From Elusimicrobia bacterium GWB2_63_22 (GTDB lineage: Bacteria > Elusimicrobiota > Elusimicrobia > Elusimicrobiales > UBA9959): a stretch of 64,000 bases of DNA. This document shows, in pieces, positions 7,416-14,540 of this stretch (positions within the stretch are counted from its first letter, which is position 1; each line of letters opens with the position of its first letter). Under the pieces are notes generated by a model, which saw nothing but the letters and a program-made list of their open reading frames with translations, ran no database searches and was not told where the DNA came from. A program made the position numbers and the translations under genes. Where the stretch lies: assembly GCA_001799735.1 (NCBI GenBank), contig MGUA01000001.1, positions 94,554-158,553 on the forward strand, read 5' to 3'.

Positions 7416-9842
7416 CTAGTCCTGCCCCTTGGCCGGTCCTTTTATAGCCCACTTCAGCCTGTCGGAGAACGAAGCCTCCAGCGATTTAAAGCGTTCCAGC
7501 TCGGCCGCGATCTCGGCGGCCCGCGCCTCGGCGGCGGCCTGCTGCTCGGCGGCGTAGGCCCTGGCCGCTTCAGCTTCGGCCCGCTCGGAGTCCAGCACGG
7601 AGGCGGTCTCCTGGGCGGCCAGTTCCATCTGCTGTATCTTCTGCTTGAGGAAGAGCAGTTCGGATTCGAAGCGGCTGCGGTTCTCGCTCTCCACCCGGAG
7701 GTTCTCCCCCTGGGCCTTGAGCGCTTCGGAAAGTTTGGCAAGTTCGGCGTCGGCGGCCGCTTTCTGGGCCGCCAGCGCGGCGAACTGCTCGCGGATGGCC
7801 GCGTAGTCGGAGGAGACCTTCTGGTATTCCCCGGCGGAGTCGCGGGCGTACTTGCCGGCTTCGCGGGCGGCGTTCTCGGCCTCGGCCTTCTGCGCCGAGG
7901 CGGTCTTCACCACCTCCTCCTGGCGCTTCAGGTCGGCCTCAAAGCGGGCGAGCCGCTCTTCATATTCTTTTACCCTGGCGGACATGGTCCTGTCGAAATC
8001 GGCGGCCACGGCGGCGAGGCGGCGGTTCTCCATCTCCAGCTTCAGCACGGCGTCGCCGGCGGAGGCTCCCGCGTCGCGGGCCTCTTTCAGTTTGGCCTCG
8101 TACTCGGCCGTCAGCTGCCGGCGTATAGCCTCTTTCTCGGCTTCCGCGCCGGATTCTATCTTCATGCGCAGCTGGGAGACGCGCTCTTCAGCGTCGCCCT
8201 CGCGGGCGGCGGCCATCCTGGCCATCTCGGCCTGGAAGTCGGCGGTCATCCTGGCGATCTCGGCCTGGTGGGCCGACGCCATCTTGGCTACCTCGGCCTG
8301 GTGCGCCGCGGCGGTCCTGGCGGCCTCGTCCTGGATTATCCCGTTGAGCCGGGACACGTCGGCCTGGTGGGAGGTCACGGCGTTGGAAAGTTCTATCTGG
8401 TGGGCGGTCGAGAGCCTTGACAGCTCCTCCTGGTGCGTGCGGGCGGAGGCGGCCAGCTCTTCGGCGTGCTTGTGGGCCAGCTCGGCGCCGTAGCCGTTCT
8501 TTATCCGGGCTATCTCGGCCTTCATGGCCACGGCCTGGGCGTCCAGCTCGCTCTGGTGGGCGGCCTTTATGCTGTCCAGGTCCTGCTTCTGGCGCTTTAT
8601 CTCCTCCAGCTGGGCGGCCATGTTCTGGGCGAGCTGCATCTTCTCCAGCTTCAGCTGGCCGCGCTCCTTGTCGAGCACGGCGTTGATGGCCTGCACCCTG
8701 GAGATGAAGCCTTTTATCTTGACGAGCTCGGAGACGGCGCGGATCTTCTCGCCGGAGACGTCGGCGATGACCTTCTCCTTCTCCTGCAGCTGGCCCTCGA
8801 AGCGGGCCTGGAGACTTTTGATCTCCTCGTTCTTCTCCGCGTTCTTGCGGTCTGAAAGCGTGCCTATCTCGGACTGCAGGCGGCCTATCTCCTTCTGCAG
8901 TTTCTCCATCTCGTAGCCGAACCGCTCCTCGCGGTGCTTGGACTCGGCCAGGTGCTGTCCCTCGCGGCCGCGCAGGATTGCGGCTTCGGAGCGCAGCTCG
9001 GCAATTTCCCGCTCTTTGTCGGGGATGATCTTTATATAGGACTCGACGGAGGCCTTCTCGCGCTCGGCGCGGGCCACCTCGTCCTTAAGCTTGGCGGCTT
9101 CCCGCTCCAGCATGGACTTCTCCATGGAGGTCTTGCGGAATTCGTCCTCCACTTCGCGCAGGCGCTCGGAAGAGGATTTCAGGGTGCGGATCGTGTCCTC
9201 GCGGACGGAAATCTCTTTCTGCCACTGGGCCTTCTCGTCCAGCCAGCGGCGCTCCATCTCCTGGAGGCGGTAGATGAAGTGCCCTTCCACGTCGCGGCCC
9301 TGGGTCTCGCGCTCGGACATCTGGTCCTTGAGCGTCTGCATCCAGGTCTCGCGCTCCTGCGACAGGCGGGTCTCCAGCTCCTTGATCTTGGACTTCAGCG
9401 TGAGCCGCTCTTCCTCGACCTCGTGGTCACGGCGGTCCCGGCGCATCTTGTCCTGGATGTCCTTGAGCGAGGATTCCACCCGGGAGGACAGGGCTTCGTC
9501 CTGCTGGTTCTTCAGCGTGGCGAGCAGGGCCTTCTCCTTCTCGGCCGAAAGGGTCTTCTCCATCTCGGAGATCTTGCGCTCCAGCTTGTCCTTCTCCTCC
9601 TGCATGCGCCTGGCCTCTTCGGCGGCGGCGTCCCTGGAAGGGGCGGACGGCTGGGGCTGGGAGAACTGGGGAGAGAAAGAGGGCTGGGGCATGCCGGGGG
9701 AAGGCATCGCGCCGAAAGGCTGCTGGGGCATGGGCGGCATAGCGGGCTTTCCGCCCTGCAGGGGCGGAAAACTGGGCTTCATCATGCCCGGGGGAAGCGG
9801 GGGCATGCCTGGCTTGGAAATTTTCTTGTCCTTGTCGTCCAT
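7416..9842 (-). CDS. Pro/Met-rich plus long coiled-coil protein of the motor operon
   Basis: 808 residues. Residues 1-70 are Pro/Met/Gln-rich (PGMPPLPPGMM, PQPSFSPQFSQPQP), followed by almost uninterrupted heptad sequence to about residue 790, rich in Glu, Lys, Gln, Arg and Ala. No signal peptide or TM helix, so it is cytoplasmic. Residues about 430-555 contain degenerate short repeats of the AHQAE(V/I)A(K/R)M type. A fully helical parallel dimer would be on the order of 100 nm long. The gene lies between the FliF-FliG fusion and flbD in the same operon, so it may be a scaffold or filament positioning the motor. No family was recognised, and composition alone would match many structural proteins. 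Confidence 0.85.
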   Translation of the reverse strand: MDDKDKKISKPGMPPLPPGMMKPSFPPLQGGKPAMPPMPQQPFGAMPSPGMPQPSFSPQFSQPQPSAPSRDAAAEEARRMQEEKDKLERKISEMEKTLSAEKEKALLATLKNQQDEALSSRVESSLKDIQDKMRRDRRDHEVEEERLTLKSKIKELETRLSQERETWMQTLKDQMSERETQGRDVEGHFIYRLQEMERRWLDEKAQWQKEISVREDTIRTLKSSSERLREVEDEFRKTSMEKSMLEREAAKLKDEVARAEREKASVESYIKIIPDKEREIAELRSEAAILRGREGQHLAESKHREERFGYEMEKLQKEIGRLQSEIGTLSDRKNAEKNEEIKSLQARFEGQLQEKEKVIADVSGEKIRAVSELVKIKGFISRVQAINAVLDKERGQLKLEKMQLAQNMAAQLEEIKRQKQDLDSIKAAHQSELDAQAVAMKAEIARIKNGYGAELAHKHAEELAASARTHQEELSRLSTAHQIELSNAVTSHQADVSRLNGIIQDEAARTAAAHQAEVAKMASAHQAEIARMTADFQAEMARMAAAREGDAEERVSQLRMKIESGAEAEKEAIRRQLTAEYEAKLKEARDAGASAGDAVLKLEMENRRLAAVAADFDRTMSARVKEYEERLARFEADLKRQEEVVKTASAQKAEAENAAREAGKYARDSAGEYQKVSSDYAAIREQFAALAAQKAAADAELAKLSEALKAQGENLRVESENRSRFESELLFLKQKIQQMELAAQETASVLDSERAEAEAARAYAAEQQAAAEARAAEIAAELERFKSLEASFSDRLKWAIKGPAKGQD

Positions 9843-9934
9843 ATATTAACGGCTGTCGTCGTTGCCTTCCTGTATATTCTAAAGGAAGCCGGTTTCAATT
9901 AAGTTAAAAAAATGTTAACAGGTTAATAAAGCCC

Positions 9935-11869
9935 CTATCTCCCCACCTGCTGTTTAAAGCCCGCCAGCCATTCCGAAGCCGCCGGGTCCCCGGAAAGGGC
10001 GGCGTACTTCTCATAGGCGGCCACGGCCTCGTCCACCCGCTGCAGGGCGTAGTAGGCGGCCCCGAGGTACTGCCAGGTAGCCGCGTCTCCGGGGTTGACC
10101 GAGGAGGCGTACTCCAGATACTGCAGGCTTTCCTGCACCTGGCCCTGGTTGTACATGTTGACGCCGGCGGCGGCGTACTGCCGGGCCTGCTCGGCCTGTT
10201 CCGGCGTGGGGCCCGCGGGGGCCTCGGCCTTGGGGGCGGCCATGCTCTCGAATTTGCGCTTGCGCTCGTCGCCGGAGGACATCTCGCCGCCGTCGATGAT
10301 ATAGACCTCCTGCGAGTTGCCCTGGCGCACGTTGATCTTGCCCTCGGCCTCCAGCGCCTTTATGGCGTCCATGATCTTCATCTGCGCCTCGTCCTGCTGG
10401 GCCGGGGTGATGTCGCCGGAGTACTCCATGATCTCCTTGATGGCGTTGACGGCGCCGGAGGACATGTTGGCGAAGAACTTGTCGGCTATGGCCGGGTCGG
10501 CCTTGGCCACGGCCTTGGCGATGTCCTCGTTGGACAGCGAGCGGATGATGGTCTGCATGTCGCGGTCCGGGAAGCCGACGATGTCCTCGAACATCATTAC
10601 GATGCGCTTGACCTTCTCGTAGATGTCGGGCTTCTGGGTCTTGAGGTACTCTATGATGTTCTTGCGGGTGCCCGGGTCGGAGTCGTCGAGCATCTTCACC
10701 AGGCGCTCTATGCCGCCCATCACAAAATCCACGTTCTCCCTGATATCCTTGTCTATGGCGTCTATCTGCTCGCGGGTGGCCTGGCGCACGGTCAGGGCTT
10801 CCAGCGCCACGCGGCTCTGCATCTCCACCGGCAGCATGGACAGGGCCTGGCGGGACAGGTCGGGCTTCATGTAGCTTAGCACCACGGCGATGACCCAGGG
10901 GTCCTCCTTCCTGAGGAGGAACAGGTAGATCAGGCGCTTGAGGTTCTCCTCGTTTAGGTAGGTAAAGGGCTCAAATTTCTTCATAAGGTCGTCCTCGTCT
11001 TCTTTCTTCTCCTCCTCTTTCTGGAGGAAGTTCATATCTATGCTCTGGTGCCCTTCGGTCTCCTGCTTGCCCTCCTCGCCGGCGCCGCCGCCCCCCTCCT
11101 CCATCTTCTGGTCTATGTTCACCTCCGCGCCGGGTTTGGCCAGCAGCGCCTTTATGTACTTGCGGAAGAAGCCCCAGAGCGGGCCGAAAAGGAATAATAG
11201 AAGTATAAGGAAAAGGAGCGCGTAAAGCAACGGCAGGTAGACCGAGGGCTTTTTCAGGTCGTCCATCGGGTTGGCGGCCTTGAACCTGGTGGGCTTGAAC
11301 AGTACCGTGGCGGCGTCCTTCTTTCTTATCTTGTAGGGGATCAGAAAATCGTCCACCCGCTCGCGGGCCAGTTTTATGGCCGCGGCCGGGAGCAGGTCGT
11401 CATGGATGACGGTCAGCTGGAAGCGGGTGATCTCGGTCTCGAGGCCGTAGCGGATCTCCTGCACGCCCTTGGCCTGCTGGGCCTGCTGGCCCTGGGCCGC
11501 CTCGGGGCGCTTGTTGGGGTTGTCCTTGCCCAGCACGCTCTTGGGCTTGGGGATGCCGGGCAGGATGAAATCTATGGCGGGGCTCTCCCCCTCGCCCCCC
11601 TGCTTCTCCTTGTACTTCTGGATGACGCCTACGCCTTCCTTGGTCTGCTCGGCCTTCTTGGAGATGACCTCCAGCTCCACGTCGGCGAAAACGAAGGATT
11701 TGTCCGCCCCGAGGATGGGGTCGAGGATCTCTTTCTTGATCTTGGTCTCGGTCTCGCGGCGCAGGGAGTCCTGGCGCTCCATGAGCGAAGAGTCCATGCC
11801 GGTCTGCGCGCGCAGGGGCGCGGCCAGTAACGGCAGGGCGAGCAGCAGTGGTAGCAACAGCCTCTTCAT
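9935..11869 (-). CDS. FliF(C-terminal)-FliG fusion protein with C-terminal TPR
   Basis: 644 residues. Residues 1-21 are a signal peptide ending LRAQ. Residues about 30-200 resemble the C-terminal periplasmic part of FliF: KIKKEILDPILGADKSFVF then ADVELEV, a disordered insert, then ITRFQLTVIHDDLLP. One TM helix at about 210-233 corresponds to FliF TM2. Residues about 300-370 fit FliG middle domain (EDPWVIAVVLSYMKPD for the EHPQ region). Residues about 410-500 fit FliG C-terminal domain (IVMMFEDIVGFPDRDMQTI, FFANMSSGA). A TPR pair ends the protein at about 560-640. The N-terminal half of FliF and the FliF-binding FliG_N domain are both absent; covalent fusion would make FliG_N unnecessary. It is first in the operon with a coiled-coil protein, FlbD, MotA, MotB and a lipoprotein. 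Confidence 0.88.
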   Translation of the reverse strand: MKRLLLPLLLALPLLAAPLRAQTGMDSSLMERQDSLRRETETKIKKEILDPILGADKSFVFADVELEVISKKAEQTKEGVGVIQKYKEKQGGEGESPAIDFILPGIPKPKSVLGKDNPNKRPEAAQGQQAQQAKGVQEIRYGLETEITRFQLTVIHDDLLPAAAIKLARERVDDFLIPYKIRKKDAATVLFKPTRFKAANPMDDLKKPSVYLPLLYALLFLILLLFLFGPLWGFFRKYIKALLAKPGAEVNIDQKMEEGGGGAGEEGKQETEGHQSIDMNFLQKEEEKKEDEDDLMKKFEPFTYLNEENLKRLIYLFLLRKEDPWVIAVVLSYMKPDLSRQALSMLPVEMQSRVALEALTVRQATREQIDAIDKDIRENVDFVMGGIERLVKMLDDSDPGTRKNIIEYLKTQKPDIYEKVKRIVMMFEDIVGFPDRDMQTIIRSLSNEDIAKAVAKADPAIADKFFANMSSGAVNAIKEIMEYSGDITPAQQDEAQMKIMDAIKALEAEGKINVRQGNSQEVYIIDGGEMSSGDERKRKFESMAAPKAEAPAGPTPEQAEQARQYAAAGVNMYNQGQVQESLQYLEYASSVNPGDAATWQYLGAAYYALQRVDEAVAAYEKYAALSGDPAASEWLAGFKQQVGR

Positions 11870-11892
11870 ATACTTAATTCTATCTTTACCTT

Positions 11893-11921
11893 ATTACAGG
11901 ATTGTTTCGAAAACGTTCTAA
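11893..11921 (-). promoter_or_regulatory. Possible promoter of the motor operon
   Basis: On the minus strand TTAGAA, 17 nt, TGTAAT, ending 23 bp upstream of the FliF-FliG fusion start. Both boxes deviate from consensus. The spacer holds the palindrome TTTCGAAA. It differs from the three strong riboswitch-linked promoters in the window. Confidence 0.35.
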
Positions 11922-11937
11922 TTAAATGCCTTGGGGA

Positions 11938-12124
11938 GGCGGCTGCCCCGCTGCGAGCGATTTTAGGGCGCAGGGCCAAGGTCCGCAGCGGACAGCCTAT
12001 CATTAGGGCTGCGGCGGAGACTGTCTGAGGAGCGCACTGTGTGCGCGACGAGTTCTCCGCCGGCGGAGGACCGCAGGCCCTCTTCCGCCGCGCCCGCTTA
12101 TGAGCGAGCAGCGGGGCAGCCGCC
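11938..12124 (+). repeat. Structured 187-bp interspersed repeat, copy 1
   Basis: Bounded by a perfect 17-bp inverted repeat, ggcggctgccccgctgc and gcagcggggcagccgcc. Inside are further pairings: gggcgc/gcgccc, agggcc/ggccct, GTCCG/CGGAC, gcgcac/gtgcgc and ggcggaga/tctccgcc, giving a long branched rod. The core is nearly identical to the copy at 14023-14213, whereas the outer arms differ in sequence but stay complementary. It fills most of the 310-bp gap between the PorV-TPR stop and the FliF-FliG start. No ORF is credible here. It could be a transcript-end structure, a structured RNA or a mobile palindromic element. Confidence 0.85.
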
Positions 12125-12179
12125 GACCCGGTTTGCGTTCCGTCCGCCCAAGGCGAGCCCACAACTCAGCGCTCCATCC

Positions 12180-13745
12180 TTATTGGACCTGCTTCAGGAA
12201 GTTCTTTATTATCTTGTTATTGGGGTTGATCTCAAGGACCTTCTCCCAGATGACCTTGGCCTTCTCCTTCTGGTCCATCAGGTAGAACGAGCTGCCCATG
12301 ATCTCGAGCGCGGTCTCGTTGTTGGGCTCGAGGTCCAGGATGTCCTGCGCGCGGCGCATGGCCAGGTCGTACTTGCCCTCGTAGATGGCCGCGCGGGCGT
12401 CGTAGGTGCGCTGGTCGATATAGGTGAAGATCTCCGGGCCCTCGGGCTTGCGGGTCAGCTCGCTCACGCCGGCCTCGCGCTCCACCATGTTCAGCAGGGA
12501 GAGCAGGCGGTCGTTCTTCGGGTCCTTGTTGAAGGCGTGGCGCAGCACGTTCACCGAGGCGCGCAGGTCCTTGCCGTCCACGTAGGAGATGATGCCGCGG
12601 CGGGTCAGGGTAGGCACTTCCTCGCCGCCGGTGGCGTCCGGCACGTAGTCTATGGCGCCGCCCAGGCGGGTCACCATGCGGCGGATCTCGGCGTTGCCGG
12701 GGTCGGCGTCCATGGCGGCGCGCAGCTTCTCCATCGCGCGGCCGAAGTAGCCGGACTTGAAGTACTGCAGGGCCTGGCGGACCAGCTCGCGGACCTCGCG
12801 GTCGTGCTTGGCCTTGTTGGAGCTGCCCATGCGCATCGTCACGGAAACGCGGGTGGTGGTGCCGAGCGCGTGCACGCCCTGGGCCACGTCAAAGCCCAGG
12901 TTCTTGTACTTGATGCCGAGGCCGAAGTCGGCCTCCTGGATGCCGGGGGTCCCCATCACGCCGAAGCGCAGCGCGGACCAGTACATCAGCCAGTACTCGC
13001 CGCCGAAGCGCCAGTTCATGGCGGAAGCCTGGGGCTTGGCGATGTCGAAGCCGAACACCAGGCTGCCCTTGAACAGGGAAAGGGCCTGGCCGAACTTTAT
13101 GGTCAGCGGGAGCTTGTCCTCGGTGTCGCCCGAAGCCATGGAGAAGACGTTCTGGATGCCTATCGCGGCGCGGTAGGTCTTGGAGAACTTCTGGAGCATC
13201 GCTATGTCGATGGCGTTGAAGGAGTCCACGGAGGTGTCGAGCGAGCGGCTGATGTTCTTGGCCATCACGCCGAAAGAGAGCTTGTCGGAAACCTCGCGCC
13301 CCCAGGAGAAGGCCAGGGCGCGCTCGTTGCTGTCGAAAGTGCCTTCGCTCCTGATGTCGATGATCTCGTCGCCGGCCGGGTTGGCGGTGATGGAGATCTT
13401 CTCGAAGCCGGTGGACTGCAGCTGGGTCATGCTGACGGCCCAGGTGCCCTTGGTGGTGGTGGGATGCGCGTAGGTGAAGAAGTTAAGCGTGGTAGCCTCG
13501 AACAGGGTCGCCTGCATGGCGGTGAACTCTTTGCGCTCGAGCATCGTCAGCGCGGCGGGGTTCCAGTAGGAGGCCGAAGCGTCGTCGGCCACCGCGAAGA
13601 AGGCGCCGCCCATGCCCAGGCTGCGGGCGCCGGCACCGTAGCTCATGAAGGCGCCGGGCTGGCCGCCGCTCTGCGCCAGGACCTGCACCGCCGAAAACGC
13701 AACAAAAAACCCCACGGCGGGGCTGAAGCGTATTATACGCTTCAC
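12180..13745 (-). CDS. PorV/PorQ-like outer-membrane beta-barrel fused to TPR domain
   Basis: The N-terminal part after the signal peptide has the PorV/UPF0164 hallmark: YGAGARSLGMGGAFFAVADD, then ASASYWNPAAL, followed by alternating amphipathic strands to about residue 310. PorV (LptO) is the outer-membrane shuttle protein that type IX cargo proteins bind. The C-terminal 190 residues are TPR-like helices (YFGRAMEKLRAAMDADPGNA; YDLAMRRAQDILDLEPNNE), an unusual fusion that would hang in the periplasm. I prefer the GTG at 13743-13745, which gives a standard signal peptide (VKRIIRFSPAVGFFVAF then VLA-Q, 522 residues). An upstream ATG at 13796 gives 538 residues but abuts the riboswitch and adds a second hydrophobic stretch. 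No good ribosome site precedes either start. The gene is next to the giant T9SS-tailed protein and follows a riboswitch. Confidence 0.85.
   Translation of the reverse strand: MKRIIRFSPAVGFFVAFSAVQVLAQSGGQPGAFMSYGAGARSLGMGGAFFAVADDASASYWNPAALTMLERKEFTAMQATLFEATTLNFFTYAHPTTTKGTWAVSMTQLQSTGFEKISITANPAGDEIIDIRSEGTFDSNERALAFSWGREVSDKLSFGVMAKNISRSLDTSVDSFNAIDIAMLQKFSKTYRAAIGIQNVFSMASGDTEDKLPLTIKFGQALSLFKGSLVFGFDIAKPQASAMNWRFGGEYWLMYWSALRFGVMGTPGIQEADFGLGIKYKNLGFDVAQGVHALGTTTRVSVTMRMGSSNKAKHDREVRELVRQALQYFKSGYFGRAMEKLRAAMDADPGNAEIRRMVTRLGGAIDYVPDATGGEEVPTLTRRGIISYVDGKDLRASVNVLRHAFNKDPKNDRLLSLLNMVEREAGVSELTRKPEGPEIFTYIDQRTYDARAAIYEGKYDLAMRRAQDILDLEPNNETALEIMGSSFYLMDQKEKAKVIWEKVLEINPNNKIIKNFLKQVQ
13704..13743 (-). 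terminator. Candidate riboswitch-controlled terminator at start of PorV-TPR gene
   Basis: On the minus strand CCCC-gccgt-GGGG followed by TTTTTT (13722 down to 13704), directly preceded by a 19-nt palindrome gaagcgtattatacgcttc (13725-13743) that could compete for folding. It lies about 55-90 nt past the riboswitch core, a usual distance for an expression platform, but overlaps the signal-peptide codons of the downstream gene. The stem is short, so the call is tentative. Confidence 0.5.
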
Positions 13746-13796
13746 GGTAGCCCATATAGCCATGAGGGCAACGGCAATACAATAATTGCGTTTCAT

Positions 13797-13882
13797 CGTT
13801 TTCGGCAGCCTGACCCCCGCCTACTTAGCGGGTCTTAGCTTTGCGCCGCCGGTTTTCACCGGCTTTGCTATTATCGTAACAA
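13797..13882 (-). ncRNA. GEMM/cyclic-di-GMP-I-type riboswitch 1 (PorV-TPR gene)
   Basis: The minus-strand RNA reads UAGCAAAGC, a hairpin GCCGGU-GAAA-ACCGGC, GGCGCAAAGCU, a second stem GACCCGC/GCGGGGGUC, and AGGCUGCCGAA. These are the signature blocks of GEMM-I aptamers: GCAAA, GNRA-capped P1b, CGCAAAGC receptor and CAGGCUGCCGA closing strand. The usual GGACGCAAAGC is GGCGCAAAGC here, in all three copies of the window. It stands between a strong promoter and the PorV-TPR gene. The ligand could be c-di-GMP or 3',3'-cGAMP; the sequence alone does not let me decide. Confidence 0.9.
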
Positions 13883-13921
13883 TACGGCATTACAAACTCG
13901 TTACAGATTTACGGCATTAAT

Positions 13922-13971
13922 ATTATAGCAGATAAAACGGCATTGTCAAGACCCCCCTCTTGACCTGTCAA
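13922..13971 (-). promoter_or_regulatory. Promoter 1 with upstream TTGAC-NN-GTCAA palindrome
   Basis: On the minus strand the -35 TTGACA (13944-13949) and -10 TATAAT (13922-13927) are 16 bp apart, with the extended -10 TGC. The palindrome TTGACAGGTCAA (13960-13971) lies 10 bp upstream of the -35. The same arrangement precedes the giant gene and the HEAT operon. The octamer ACGGCATT occurs three times here (13884, 13911, 13937; spacing 27 and 26 bp), one copy inside the spacer. Confidence 0.9.
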
Positions 13972-13978
13972 CCCCCAT

Positions 13979-14007
13979 ATTATACCACCCATTTCCCCGG
14001 TCCGCAA
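13979..14007 (-). promoter_or_regulatory. Second, tandem promoter upstream of promoter 1
   Basis: On the minus strand TTGCGG (14002-14007), 17 bp, TATAAT (13979-13984) with an extended TGG. It points into promoter 1 and would add a longer leader containing the palindrome. It is weaker than promoter 1 at the -35. Confidence 0.5.
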
Positions 14008-14022
14008 GCCCCCCCATTTACA

Positions 14023-14213
14023 GCGCGGGAGGGCTCCCTGCGAGCGATTTTAGGGCGCAGGGCCAAGGTCCGTAGCGGACAGCCTATCATTAGGGCTGCG
14101 GCCGAGATTGTTTGAGCGAGGCACTGTGTGCCGAGCGAGTTCGAGGCCGGCGGAGGACCGCAGGCCCTCTTCTGCCGCGCCCGCTTATGAGCGAGCAGGG
14201 AGTCCTCCCGCGC
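14023..14213 (+). repeat. Structured 191-bp interspersed repeat, copy 2
   Basis: Outer arms gcgcgggagggctccctgc and gcagggagtcctcccgcgc are complementary except one position, which is G-U if read as plus-strand RNA. The core from the first gcgagcgattttagg block to the final cttatgagcgagca matches copy 1 (11938-12124) closely. Several inner stems keep pairing through paired changes, e.g. cgcac/gtgcg in copy 1 and ggcac/gtgcc here. It begins 1 bp beyond the stop of the giant gene (minus direction), as copy 1 begins shortly beyond the PorV-TPR stop. Confidence 0.85.
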
Positions 14214-14214
14214 C

Positions 14215-14540
14215 TTAGTGGATCACGCCCACCTTGCGCATGATAACCTTGCTGCCCTTGGGGCTGGAGGCCTTCACGCGCACTATATAGCCGCCCTTGC
14301 CCACAATACCGCCCAGGCCGTTCTTGCCGTCCCAGAGCACGTGGTTGGGGCCCAGCTGGCCTCCCGGGGTACCGCTGCCGAACTTGAATTCCCTGACCAC
14401 GTAGCCCAGGAGGTCATAGATGGTCATAGTGACCTCGGCATTATCATTAAGGTTATAAGAGATATCCACCCTGCCCTCAACGCCACCCTTGCGCAGGTCC
14501 ACCGGGTTCGGGTAGCTGGTAACCTTGGTCAGCAGCTCCT
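14215..14540 (-). other. T9SS type A sorting / FlgD-Ig-like C-terminal domain of giant protein
   Basis: The last ~108 residues contain the ordered blocks SYPNPVDL, ISYNLNDNAEVTMTIYDLLG, YVVREF, a Gly-rich turn, HVLWDGKNGLG, KGGYIVRVKA and a terminal RKVGVIH. This is the standard layout of T9SS C-terminal (PorSS type A) and FlgD-Ig domains, in which the terminal strand carries the export signal recognised by the translocon/PorV. Its adjacency to a PorV-like gene supports an export role. Confidence 0.8.

Noticed and set aside
11866-12162. 98-codon minus-strand frame over structured repeat copy 1
   Set aside because: The sequence is explained by nested inverted repeats shared with copy 2, where the frame is not kept.
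12039-13838. 599-codon plus-strand frame opposite the PorV-TPR gene
   Set aside because: Antisense shadow of a well-supported coding frame; it also runs across the structured repeat and the riboswitch.
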